From NCBI RefSeq assembly GCF_900102425.1, contig NZ_FNBT01000010.1:1-64000 (forward strand): a stretch of DNA of 64,000 nt. The letters run 5' to 3'. Of the stretch, positions 1 to 7,227 are shown piece after piece (position 1 is the first letter of the stretch; every line of letters begins with the position of its first letter). The position numbers and the translations under genes were made by a program. The notes beneath the pieces were generated by a model. The model worked only from the letters and a program-made list of their open reading frames with translations. It searched no databases and was not told where the DNA came from. The DNA is from Blastococcus aurantiacus. Its GTDB lineage: Bacteria; Actinomycetota; Actinomycetes; Mycobacteriales; Geodermatophilaceae.

Positions 1-648
1 CTGCTGGGCGCGGGTGCGGGTGTCCCCCGCGGGGCGGGATGCCTGCAGGATCGACTCGACCGCGGCCTGGAGCTTCTCCCCGCCGATGGCGTCGAGGGTG
101 CCGTGGAAGGACAGCGACCCGTCGGTGCGCTTGCTCAGCGACAGCGACCGCTTCTCGGTGGGGTCGGGTTCGGTGCCGTCGGGGTCGAGGCGGGCCAGGT
201 AGTGGCCGACCACCTGCCGCAGTTCGGCATGCGGCCGGGTCGATGCCACCGTCGTGAGTGCGGCGTCGATCGCCGGGACGTCGACGTCCTGCGCCTCGGC
301 GCGGGCGAGGTTCTCGGCCGAGGCGACCGGCGCGACCACGGACACGGCTTCCGCGGTCACCGCACCAGCCGTAGCCGCTGCTGCGAGGGCCGGTAGCTGC
401 TCCAGGGCGCGCCCGTTGCGCACCAGCCGGCTCGCCTCGCCCTGGGACAGGCGGTGGTGGCCCCGCAGCCAGGAGGACATCGATGCCTTGCCGTCATGCT
501 CCGAGGCCTGGGTCAGCTCGCCCTCGCGCACCGTGCGCGCCAGCACCGCGTCCAACCGGTTCCGGGCCACCACCAGCGAGCCGGTCCGCTCGATCACCGC
601 CGGCCCGAACGACTGCTTCAGGTCCTCACCGGCCAGCGTCTCCAGCAC
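1..648 (-). CDS. DUF222/HNH endonuclease-family protein, 3' end cut by window edge
   Basis: The minus-strand reading gives a DUF222-type N-terminal region: a stretch reading VLETLAGEDLKQSFGP, then ELTQASEHDGKASMSSWLRGH, then ENLARAEAQDVDVP and a LSLSKRTDGSLSFHGTLD segment. This is the architecture of the actinobacterial 13E12-repeat/DUF222 proteins that carry a C-terminal HNH nuclease. The nuclease part would lie beyond position 1 and is not seen. The GTG at 648 is used as the start because it opens the conserved frame. A plausible earlier N-terminus (LFDRLCDSEGG, from a TTG at 692) lies in another frame, so the gene may carry a 1-base deletion near 655. The biochemical role of these multicopy proteins is not established. 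Confidence 0.7.
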   Translation of the reverse strand, partial: MLETLAGEDLKQSFGPAVIERTGSLVVARNRLDAVLARTVREGELTQASEHDGKASMSSWLRGHHRLSQGEASRLVRNGRALEQLPALAAAATAGAVTAEAVSVVAPVASAENLARAEAQDVDVPAIDAALTTVASTRPHAELRQVVGHYLARLDPDGTEPDPTEKRSLSLSKRTDGSLSFHGTLDAIGGEKLQAAVESILQASRPAGDTRTRAQQ

Positions 649-816
649 ACCTGCGAGGCACCGCCTTCGGAGTCGCACAGCCGGTCGAACAATGTACGAA
701 GCCTACCGAGGTGGAGTGTCGTCCAGCACCCGAACCCGCAGGTCAGCGCCCTGTCCACAGATGTCGAAGGGGTCTTGACGAGGCTCGCGTGGGCTGTCAT
801 CAGCGGTCGGGTGCGC

Positions 817-822
817 TACGGT
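817..822 (+). promoter_or_regulatory. -10 element, near-leaderless promoter of the thioredoxin-like/UGSC pair
   Basis: TACGGT fits the TANNNT actinobacterial -10 and ends 6 bases before the ATG at 829, so transcription would begin at or next to the start codon. The same geometry occurs at the promoters near 30380 and 33010. No convincing -35 is seen. Nothing else is recognisable between 649 and 828. Confidence 0.4.
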
Positions 823-828
823 CCGGCG

Positions 829-2226
829 ATGCGGCTCCCGGACGGTCTCGTGGCCGTGGTGAAGCGCGAGTGCCCGACCTGCGTGCTCGTCGAGCCGGTG
901 CTCCGGGAGCTCGGCGCCGAGGTCTGGTGCCAGGACGACGCCGGCTGGTTCGAGCACGACGACACCGAGCTCGAGCTGTCCTATCGCCTGGGCATCGAGA
1001 CGGTGCCGACCCTGCTGCGCATCCAGGACGGCGAGGAGACCGCCCGCGTCGTCGGCTGGAGCCGCGAGCAGTGGGAGGCCCTCACCGGCGTCCCAAGCCT
1101 GGGCGCGGACCTTCCCGAGCACCGCCCGGGCTGCGGCTCGCTGTCGGTCGACCCGTTCCGCATCGACGCGCTGGAGGCCCGCTACGGAGGCAGCGGTCTC
1201 GGCAGCCGCCGGGTGGAGCTGGCAGACCTCGAGGACGAGCACGAGGCGATGTTCGACCGCGGCTGGACCGACGGTCTCCCCGTCGTCCCGCCCACCCTGG
1301 AACGCGTCCTGCGGATGCTGCGCGGCACGACCCGCGCGCCCGGCGATGTCGTCGCGGTCGTGCCGCCGGACCTCGTCGAGTGCACGGTCGAGAAGGTCGC
1401 CGTCAACGCGGTGATGGCCGGCTGCCTCCCGGAACACCTGCCGGTCGTGCTGGCGGCGCTGGAGGCGGCGTGCACCGAGGAGTTCGCCCTGCACGGCCTC
1501 CTGGCGACGACGTACTTCTCCGGCCCCATGATCGTGGTGAACGGCCCGATCGCCCGCCGGATCGGCATGAACAGCGGGGTCAACGCCCTGGGCCAGGGCA
1601 ACCGCGCCAACGCCACGATCGGCCGGGCGCTGCAGCTCGTCGTCCGCAACGTCGGCGGCGGCCGGCCCGGCGGCATCGACCGCGCCACTCTCGGCAACCC
1701 GGGCAAGCTCACCTCCTGCTTCGCCGAGCGCGAGGAGGGCAGCCCCTTCGCACCGCTCGCCGCCGACCGCGGCGTCCCCGGTGACGCGGTCACCCTCTTC
1801 GCCGGCTCGGGCGTGCAGCCTGTCGTCGACCAGCTGAGCCGGACGCCCGAGTCCCTGGCGCGCTCGTTCGCGGCCTGCCTGCGCGTCAACGGGCACCCGA
1901 AGCTGCCGCTGTCGTTCGACGCGGTCCTCGTCGTCTCCCCGGAGCACGGGCGCGTCTTCCGCGAGGCCGGCTGGGACCGGGCCCGGCTGGTCGCCGAGAT
2001 CGAGGGCCTGCTGACGCTGGACGCCGACGAGCTCGTCCGCGGCGCCGGCGGCATCACCGAGGGAGTGCCCGAGGCGCTCGCCGGCAGGAAGCTGCCCAAG
2101 TTCCGCCCCGGCGGGCTGCTCGTGGTGCACGCCGGTGGCGACGCCGGCCTGTTCAGCGCCGTCGTCGGCGGCTGGGTGTCCGGTACGACCGGGAGCTCCC
2201 CGGTGACTCGAGAGGTGCGCGCATGA
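829..2226 (+). CDS. Thioredoxin-like domain fused to a UGSC-associated domain
   Basis: This 465-residue protein has two parts. Residues about 1-90 look like a thioredoxin fold, with CPTC at residues 15-18 (KRECPTCVLVEPVL) and a cis-Pro-like TVPTLL further on. From about residue 130 there is a conserved domain containing WTDGLPVVPPT and CTVEKVAVNAVMAGC that commonly accompanies UGSC-family genes. I know no enzymatic activity for it. The ATG at 829 is chosen because the Trx fold begins directly after it; the frame is open further upstream but that part is not protein-like. The stop overlaps the start of the UGSC selenoprotein gene (ATGA at 2223-2226), so the two are probably co-translated. The CXXC suggests it reduces the Sec/Cys centre of its partner (inference). 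Confidence 0.75.
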   Translation: MRLPDGLVAVVKRECPTCVLVEPVLRELGAEVWCQDDAGWFEHDDTELELSYRLGIETVPTLLRIQDGEETARVVGWSREQWEALTGVPSLGADLPEHRPGCGSLSVDPFRIDALEARYGGSGLGSRRVELADLEDEHEAMFDRGWTDGLPVVPPTLERVLRMLRGTTRAPGDVVAVVPPDLVECTVEKVAVNAVMAGCLPEHLPVVLAALEAACTEEFALHGLLATTYFSGPMIVVNGPIARRIGMNSGVNALGQGNRANATIGRALQLVVRNVGGGRPGGIDRATLGNPGKLTSCFAEREEGSPFAPLAADRGVPGDAVTLFAGSGVQPVVDQLSRTPESLARSFAACLRVNGHPKLPLSFDAVLVVSPEHGRVFREAGWDRARLVAEIEGLLTLDADELVRGAGGITEGVPEALAGRKLPKFRPGGLLVVHAGGDAGLFSAVVGGWVSGTTGSSPVTREVRA

Positions 2227-2750
2227 GAACCGTCCTGGACCCGACCGGCGAGCAGCAGGCATCGGTGCGGGAGCTGCTCCCGCGTCCGGCGTCCCTGCGC
2301 GGCCGCACGGTGGGCCTGCTCGACATCAGCAAGCCCCGGGGGGACGTCGTCCTCGACCGGCTCGAGGAGCTGCTCGCCGCGGGCGGCGCCGTGGTGCGTC
2401 GGTACCGCAAGCCCACGTTCACCCGGACCGCGCCGGTCGACCTGCGGCACGAGATCGCCGAGCAGTGCGAGGTGGTCATCGAGGCGCTCGCCGATTAGGG
2501 CTCGTGCACGTCGTGCAGTGTGCACGACATCGCCGACCTCGAGCGCCGTGGCGTGGTGGGGGTCTTCCTCGCCAGCGAGGTGTTCGCCGACGCCGCCCGG
2601 TTGCAGGGCGCCGCACTCGGCTTCCCCGCGCCGTTCGTGCTGGTGCCGCACCCGGTCCAGGACCGCACCGACGCCGAGCTGCGTGCAGCCGCCGAGGGTG
2701 CCTACGCCGCGGTCGTCGCCGCCGTCACCGCCGGGGGAGGAGCTGCCTGA
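2223..2750 (+). CDS. UGSC-family selenoprotein with UAG-encoded selenocysteine
   Basis: Reading through the TAG at 2496-2498 gives one 175-residue protein with Sec as residue 92. Residues 1-91 end in EIAEQCEVVIEALAD. The codon after the TAG opens G-S-C-T-S-C-S-V-H-D and continues through LERRGVVGVFLASEVF to AAVTAGGGAA. Both halves are in the same frame, and the split falls exactly at the U of the family's U/C-G-S-C motif, where relatives carry UGA-coded Sec or Cys. An 8-bp hairpin begins 4 bases after the TAG. UAG-decoding tRNA-Sec has been reported in Geodermatophilus and Blastococcus. The Sec-Gly-Ser-Cys centre implies a redox enzyme; the substrate is unknown. The gene overlaps the CPTC-containing gene upstream by four bases. 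A standard gene caller would truncate it at 91 residues. Confidence 0.85.
2499..2527 (+). promoter_or_regulatory. Putative bacterial SECIS hairpin for UAG recoding
   Basis: Immediately 3' of the TAG at 2496-2498, TCGTGCAC (2502-2509) pairs perfectly with GTGCACGA (2520-2527). This makes an 8-bp stem around a 10-base loop (2510-2519). Two G-U wobbles (2510/2519 and 2511/2518) could extend it to 10 bp with the hexaloop CGUGCA. In the bacterial systems I know, the SelB-binding hairpin lies directly downstream of the Sec codon with its loop at about this distance. A bulged U like that of the E. coli fdhF element is not obvious, so SelB recognition is inferred. Confidence 0.65.
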
Positions 2751-2772
2751 CCCGTGGTGCCGTCCCGGTTGC

Positions 2773-3756
2773 TCAGGGGCGGCGGGCGGTGGTGAGCCGC
2801 AGGGGAGCGAGCAGCCGACGTCCCGCGCGCCGGGCGTGCGCCGCCGCGACGGCGTTCGCCAGGTGGTCGGCGTGCGCGCGCAGGTCGGCCCGCCGCTGCT
2901 GAAGCGCGGCGACCTCCGCGCTCAGGACGTCCAGCTCGGCGAGCAGGGCGGCGCGGCGCGCGGCGGCGTCGTCGTCGAGCCGGGTGCGCGCGTCGGCCGC
3001 GGCGTCGTCGGCGCGACGGCGCTCCTCGCGGCCGGCGGCGAGCAGTGCGACGACCTCCTGGCGGGCGTGCAGCAGCGCGGCCGCGGCGTCGGCGGTGGCC
3101 CGCTCCCGGAGACGGTCCGCCTCCTCGGCGGCGCGCCGTTCGAGCGCGGCCACGCCCTCCAGCCGCCGGTGGGCCTCGGCGCGGGCGCGGACGCCGGTCT
3201 CCCGGGCCGCGTCGCGGTCCTGCCGTGCCTCGTCGAGCAGCGCGCCGGCCGCGGCCCTGGCCTCCACCAGCGTCCGTTCGGCCTGCGCCGCCGTCTCGGC
3301 CGCCCGTCGCCGGGCGACGGCGATCGTCTCCTCGGCGGCGTCCGCGGCGGCCCGCCGGTCGGCGGCAGCCTCCGCGCGCATGGCGTCGGCCTCGTCAGCC
3401 GCGGTGGCCATCAGGGTCCCGATCCGGCGGGAGACCTGCAGGAACTCACCGCCCCCCGCGGAGTGCCCGAGGAGCTCGCGGGCCTCGTCGAGCGCGGCCC
3501 GGGTCTCCAGCTGCCGGGCCAGCAGGTGCTCCCGCTCGCGGTCGGCCGTGGCCAGCTCGCTCTCGGCCCACTGGACGTAGGACTGGACCTCGAACCGGTC
3601 GTAGCCGGCGATCGCCCGCCGGAACATGGGCGCGGACCCCAGGACGTCGTCCAGGTCGCCCGCCACGTTCGGGCGCGTGCGCTCGGCGGGCTCCGGAGGC
3701 AGGAGGGGACCGGGGTGGCCGTCCGTCCGGCCGTCGGCGTGCAGCTCGATGGTCAT
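2773..3756 (-). CDS. DivIVA-like coiled-coil protein
   Basis: This 327-residue protein is mostly predicted coiled coil: Ala/Glu/Arg-rich heptads run from about residue 75 to 300 with almost no prolines. Near residue 50 it has FRRAIAGYDRFEVQSYV, which resembles the N-terminal membrane-binding GYD..V motif of DivIVA/Wag31-type polar scaffolds. A C-terminal basic tail ends in RRLLAPLRLTTARRP. The ATG at 3756 is preferred over the GTG at 3765 because GGGAG lies 8 bases before the ATG. A role in cell-pole or septum organisation is inferred from family resemblance only. The gene is convergent with the UGSC gene, 22 bases away. Confidence 0.65.
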   Translation of the reverse strand: MTIELHADGRTDGHPGPLLPPEPAERTRPNVAGDLDDVLGSAPMFRRAIAGYDRFEVQSYVQWAESELATADREREHLLARQLETRAALDEARELLGHSAGGGEFLQVSRRIGTLMATAADEADAMRAEAAADRRAAADAAEETIAVARRRAAETAAQAERTLVEARAAAGALLDEARQDRDAARETGVRARAEAHRRLEGVAALERRAAEEADRLRERATADAAAALLHARQEVVALLAAGREERRRADDAAADARTRLDDDAAARRAALLAELDVLSAEVAALQQRRADLRAHADHLANAVAAAHARRAGRRLLAPLRLTTARRP

Positions 3757-3949
3757 CCCACTCACTCCCAGCAGTACCGGTATCCGGGACGACGCTAGGT
3801 GGAGCTGAGCGTGCCCGCCCGGTCACGTTCAGTCGCATCACCCGGACGGGGAGGGTGCCGCGCCTCCGCCGGGCGAGGCCTCGCTCCGGCGGGTGACGGC
3901 GTCCTCTCAACGGTCGCCGACGGCGGCGCGCGGGGGAACCCTCGGTGCC

Positions 3950-4231
3950 ATGACCCCCGATGCGACCCCGGAACCGGGCAGCCTCACCGTCCCGCCGCTG
4001 TTCGGCTGGGAGGGCATCGTGGTGCTGCTGGTCGCCGCGGTCGTGATCGGCGTGGGATACCTCGTGCTCAGCGCCCTGTCCGCGAGCCGACGTCCCTCGG
4101 CGGACTGGGACGAGTGGCTGCAGGGCCGCTCCCGGCAGCGGCACGACGTCGTGGACCGGTTCGGCGCCCAGCGGTCGGCCCCGCCGTCCGGGCACGCGGC
4201 CGAGCGTCACGGAGCACGCCGGTCCGGCTGA
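3950..4231 (+). CDS. Small single-pass membrane protein of unknown function
   Basis: This 93-residue protein has a short proline-rich N-terminus, one clear transmembrane segment (GIVVLLVAAVVIGVGYLVLS, about residues 24-43) and a basic cytosolic tail containing DWDEWLQGRSRQRHDVVDRFG. I do not recognise the family. The ATG at 3950 is used because the 19 codons upstream in frame do not look protein-coding and the membrane segment follows naturally. It is divergent from the coiled-coil gene. Confidence 0.55.
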   Translation: MTPDATPEPGSLTVPPLFGWEGIVVLLVAAVVIGVGYLVLSALSASRRPSADWDEWLQGRSRQRHDVVDRFGAQRSAPPSGHAAERHGARRSG

Positions 4232-4338
4232 CGGAGCGCCGAAGCGACGGCTCCGGCTCGCGGGCGCGTGCTGCCCACCCGGTGTCCCCTCTGCCACACG
4301 GCCCGGTCCCCGTGCCCTGATCCGGGCGCCGCCGATCG

Positions 4339-4373
4339 GGCCCCGCGGGGCCGGGTGAGGCCTGCGTTACAGT
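4339..4373 (+). promoter_or_regulatory. Palindrome and possible -10 upstream of the acyl-CoA ligase operon
   Basis: The intergenic stretch 4232-4454 holds a 14-bp palindrome, GGCCCCGCGGGGCC (4339-4352), followed by TACAGT (4368-4373), which fits a TANNNT -10. The ligase ATG lies 81 bases further on. No strong -35 is visible. The palindrome could be an operator or the terminator of the preceding small gene; nothing else stands out in this stretch. Confidence 0.3.
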
Positions 4374-4454
4374 CCGAAAGCCGGCGGGCCGATGTGGGCC
4401 CGCTCACGCGGTCCGGGGTGCGTCACCGGCCCGCCCGCTCCGTGGAGGCAGCCG

Positions 4455-5957
4455 ATGACCGAGACCGTGCCGGCCCCCGGACCCGTCGAGGAACCCCCGC
4501 CCGCGATCCCCATCGGGGTGCGGGTCGCCCAGCTCACGGCCGAGTACGGCGACGCGCCCGCCGTCATCAGCGGGGACACCACGCGCAGCTGGACCGAGCT
4601 CGACCGCCGCACCAACCGGCTCGCCCGCGCCCTGCTCGCGCGCGGCGTCGTCCTCGGCGACCTGGTCACCATCGGCCTGCCCAACAGCGTCGAGTTCGTC
4701 GAGGCCTGCGTCGCCTGCTGGAAGGCCGGCGCCGTGCCGCAGCCGGTCTCGGCGGCGATGCCGCCGCTGGAGCTGCAGGGCATCGTCGAGCTGGCGAACC
4801 CGCCGCTGGTCATCGCCCGCGGCGACATCCCGCTGGACCGCCCGATCGCCGACGTCGACGAGCTGATCGCCGAGGCGGAGGACGACGGCCCGCTGCCGAC
4901 GGTGGTGTCCCCGGCGTACAAGGCGCCCGCCTCGGGTGGCAGCACCGGGCGGCCCAAGCTGATCGTCTCCGCGCAGGCCGGCGTCGTCGAGCCGTTCGGG
5001 TCGATGGTGTGGAAGCACCGGCCCGGCGGCACCGTCCTGATGCCCGGCCCGATGTACCACAACGGGCCCTTCACCAGCGCCATGGCAGGACTGCTCAACG
5101 GCTCCACGATGGTCCTCATGCCGCGGTTCGACGCCGAGGGCGTGCTGCGGCTGGTCCAGGAGCACCGCGCGACCTGGCTCTACCTCGTGCCGGCCATGAT
5201 GAGCCGCATCTGGCGGCTGCCCGAGGAGGTGCGCGCCGCCTACGACCTCTCCTCGCTCGAGACCGTCTGGCACCTGGCCGCCCCCTGCCCGCCGTGGCTC
5301 AAGGAGGCTTGGATCGACTGGGTCGGCCCCGAGGTGCTCATGGAGCTCTACGCCGGCACCGAGGCGCAGGCCGGCACGATCATCAGCGGGACCGAGTGGC
5401 TCGAGCACCGCGGCTCGGTCGGCACGGTCCTCTACGGCGAGATGACGATCCTCGGCCCCGACGGCGAGCAGCTGCCCCCGGGCACGGTCGGCGAGGTCTA
5501 CCTCCGCCGTGGCCCTGGCCAGGGACCCTCCTACCGCTACATCGGCGCCGAGGCGCGCACCCGCGGCGACTGGGAGTCCCTCGGCGACATCGGCTGGATG
5601 GACGAGGACGGCTACCTCTACCTGGCCGACCGGCGCACCGACATGATCCTGGTCGGCGGCTCCAACGTGTACCCGGCGGAGGTCGAGGCCGCGCTCGACG
5701 AGCACCCGCAGGTCGCCTCCAGCGCCGTCATCGGGCTGCCCGACCCCGACCTCGGCCAGGTCGTGCACGCCATCGTCCAGCCGGCTCCCGGCCTCACCGA
5801 CGTCGACCTCGACGACCTGCGCCGCCACCTGGCCGAGCGGCTGGTCCGCTACAAGCAGCCGCGCACCTTCGAGCTGGTGAGCGAGCCGCTGCGCGACGAC
5901 GCCGGCAAGGTCCGGCGCTCCCAGCTCCTGGCCGACCGGGTGCCCGCCCAGCAGTGA
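4455..5957 (+). CDS. Class I adenylate-forming acyl-CoA ligase
   Basis: This 500-residue protein has the ANL-superfamily order. The P-loop region is present as APASGGSTGRPK (about residues 155-165), then the aromatic motif MPGPMYHNGPF, ELYAGTEAQA, GDIGWMDEDGYLYLADRRTDMI and a C-terminal DDAGKVRRSQL with the catalytic lysine. It would activate a carboxylic acid to its CoA thioester through an acyl-AMP. The specific acid is unknown; the sequence resembles bile-acid/steroid-type CoA ligases more than long-chain FadD proteins. The ATG at 4455 follows GGAGG at a 7-base spacing. It heads an operon with two acyl-CoA dehydrogenases. Confidence 0.85.
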   Translation: MTETVPAPGPVEEPPPAIPIGVRVAQLTAEYGDAPAVISGDTTRSWTELDRRTNRLARALLARGVVLGDLVTIGLPNSVEFVEACVACWKAGAVPQPVSAAMPPLELQGIVELANPPLVIARGDIPLDRPIADVDELIAEAEDDGPLPTVVSPAYKAPASGGSTGRPKLIVSAQAGVVEPFGSMVWKHRPGGTVLMPGPMYHNGPFTSAMAGLLNGSTMVLMPRFDAEGVLRLVQEHRATWLYLVPAMMSRIWRLPEEVRAAYDLSSLETVWHLAAPCPPWLKEAWIDWVGPEVLMELYAGTEAQAGTIISGTEWLEHRGSVGTVLYGEMTILGPDGEQLPPGTVGEVYLRRGPGQGPSYRYIGAEARTRGDWESLGDIGWMDEDGYLYLADRRTDMILVGGSNVYPAEVEAALDEHPQVASSAVIGLPDPDLGQVVHAIVQPAPGLTDVDLDDLRRHLAERLVRYKQPRTFELVSEPLRDDAGKVRRSQLLADRVPAQQ

Positions 5958-6027
5958 CGGCGCCCGCCCACCCTGACGGCACCCACCGCCCACCCACTGA
6001 CCGCCCCGATCCGACTGGAGCCCGACC

Positions 6028-7227
6028 GTGACGACGACCGACGCACGAACCGTGGGGGAGGACCTGCGCCAGCGGGTCGCCGACTTCCTCGCCGAGCACG
6101 ACCACACGACCATGGACCGGCTGGACTTCCTGCGTGCCCGGTACGACGCCGGCCTGGCGTGGGTCAACTTCCCGGAGGGCCACGGCGGCCTCGGCCTGCC
6201 CCGCGCCCTCCAGGGCCAGGTGGACGCCCAGCTCGCCGCCGCCGGCGCCCCCGACAACAACCCGCGCGGCAACGGCATCGGCCTGGGCATGGCCGCGCCG
6301 ACGATCCTGGCCTTCGGCACCGAGGAGCAGAAGAAGAAGTTCCTGCGCCCGCTGTGGACCGGCGAGCAGGTCTGGTGCCAGCTGTTCAGCGAGCCCGGCG
6401 CCGGCTCCGACCTCGCCGCCGTCAGCACGCGCGCGGTCCGCGAGGGCGGCGACTGGGTGGTCAACGGCCAGAAGGTGTGGACGTCGAGCGCGCACAAGGC
6501 GCAGATGGCGATCCTGGTCGCCCGCACCAACCCGGAGGTGTCCAAGCACGCCGGCCTGAGCTACTTCCTCTGCAACATGGACGCCCCCGGCGTCGACGTC
6601 CGGCCGCTGCGGCAGATCACCGGTGAGGCCGAGTTCAACGAGGTCTTCCTCACCGACGTGCACATCCCCGACAGCCAGCGGCTCGGCGACGAGGGGCAGG
6701 GCTGGAGGGTCGCCACGGCCACCCTGAACAACGAGCGGGTGGCCATCGGCGGCGGTGGCGGCGGCCGGGAGAGCGGCATGGTCGGCGTGCTGGCGAAGAG
6801 CTGGCGCGAGCACCCCGAGCGGCGCGGCGTCGGCCAGCACGACAAGCTCCTGCGGCTCTGGGTGGACAACGAGGTGGCTCGCATGACCGGCCAGCGGCTG
6901 CGGCAGAAGCTCGCCGCGGGCGAACCCGGCCCTGAGGGCTCGGCGATGAAGCTGACCTTCGCCCGCATCGCCCAGGAGGCGAGCGGCATGGAGCTGGAGC
7001 TGCTCGGCGAGGAGGGCCTGCGGGCGTCGGACTGGACCATGAAGCGTCCGCAGCACGTCGACTTCACCGGCCGCGACGCGGTCTACCGCTACCTGCGCGC
7101 CAAGGGGAACTCCATCGAGGGCGGCACCTCGGAGATCCTGCGCAACGTCATCTCCGAGCGGGTGCTCGGACTGCCCTCCGAGCCGCGCGTCGACACCGGC
7201 ATCGCCTGGAAGGACCTGCCCCGATGA
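6028..7227 (+). CDS. Acyl-CoA dehydrogenase, first subunit of an adjacent pair
   Basis: This 399-residue flavoprotein has the FAD-binding signature QLFSEPGAGSDLAAV, the KVWTSSAHKAQMAILVART strand and C-terminal NSIEGGTSEILRNVISERVLGL. Members oxidise acyl-CoA to 2-enoyl-CoA and pass electrons to ETF. The GTG start at 6028 follows the ligase by 70 bases. The stop overlaps the next dehydrogenase by four bases (ATGA at 7224-7227). Adjacent coupled acyl-CoA dehydrogenase genes in actinobacteria often encode alpha2beta2 enzymes for steroid or cyclic acyl-CoAs, so a heterotetramer is a reasonable inference. Confidence 0.88.
   Translation: MTTTDARTVGEDLRQRVADFLAEHDHTTMDRLDFLRARYDAGLAWVNFPEGHGGLGLPRALQGQVDAQLAAAGAPDNNPRGNGIGLGMAAPTILAFGTEEQKKKFLRPLWTGEQVWCQLFSEPGAGSDLAAVSTRAVREGGDWVVNGQKVWTSSAHKAQMAILVARTNPEVSKHAGLSYFLCNMDAPGVDVRPLRQITGEAEFNEVFLTDVHIPDSQRLGDEGQGWRVATATLNNERVAIGGGGGGRESGMVGVLAKSWREHPERRGVGQHDKLLRLWVDNEVARMTGQRLRQKLAAGEPGPEGSAMKLTFARIAQEASGMELELLGEEGLRASDWTMKRPQHVDFTGRDAVYRYLRAKGNSIEGGTSEILRNVISERVLGLPSEPRVDTGIAWKDLPR

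Noticed and set aside
454-828. N-terminal extension of the thioredoxin-like protein upstream of 829
   Set aside because: The extension reads as Arg/Pro-rich low complexity overlapping the DUF222 gene, and the -10 at 817 and the Trx fold favour the ATG at 829.
703-2262. Long minus-strand open frame opposite the thioredoxin-like gene
   Set aside because: Low-complexity composition without motifs; it is the usual antisense shadow of a high-GC coding region.
2520-2750. An independent small gene starting at GTG 2520
   Set aside because: It is in frame with the UGSC gene and would omit the conserved GSCTSC motif directly after the TAG; read-through explains the whole.
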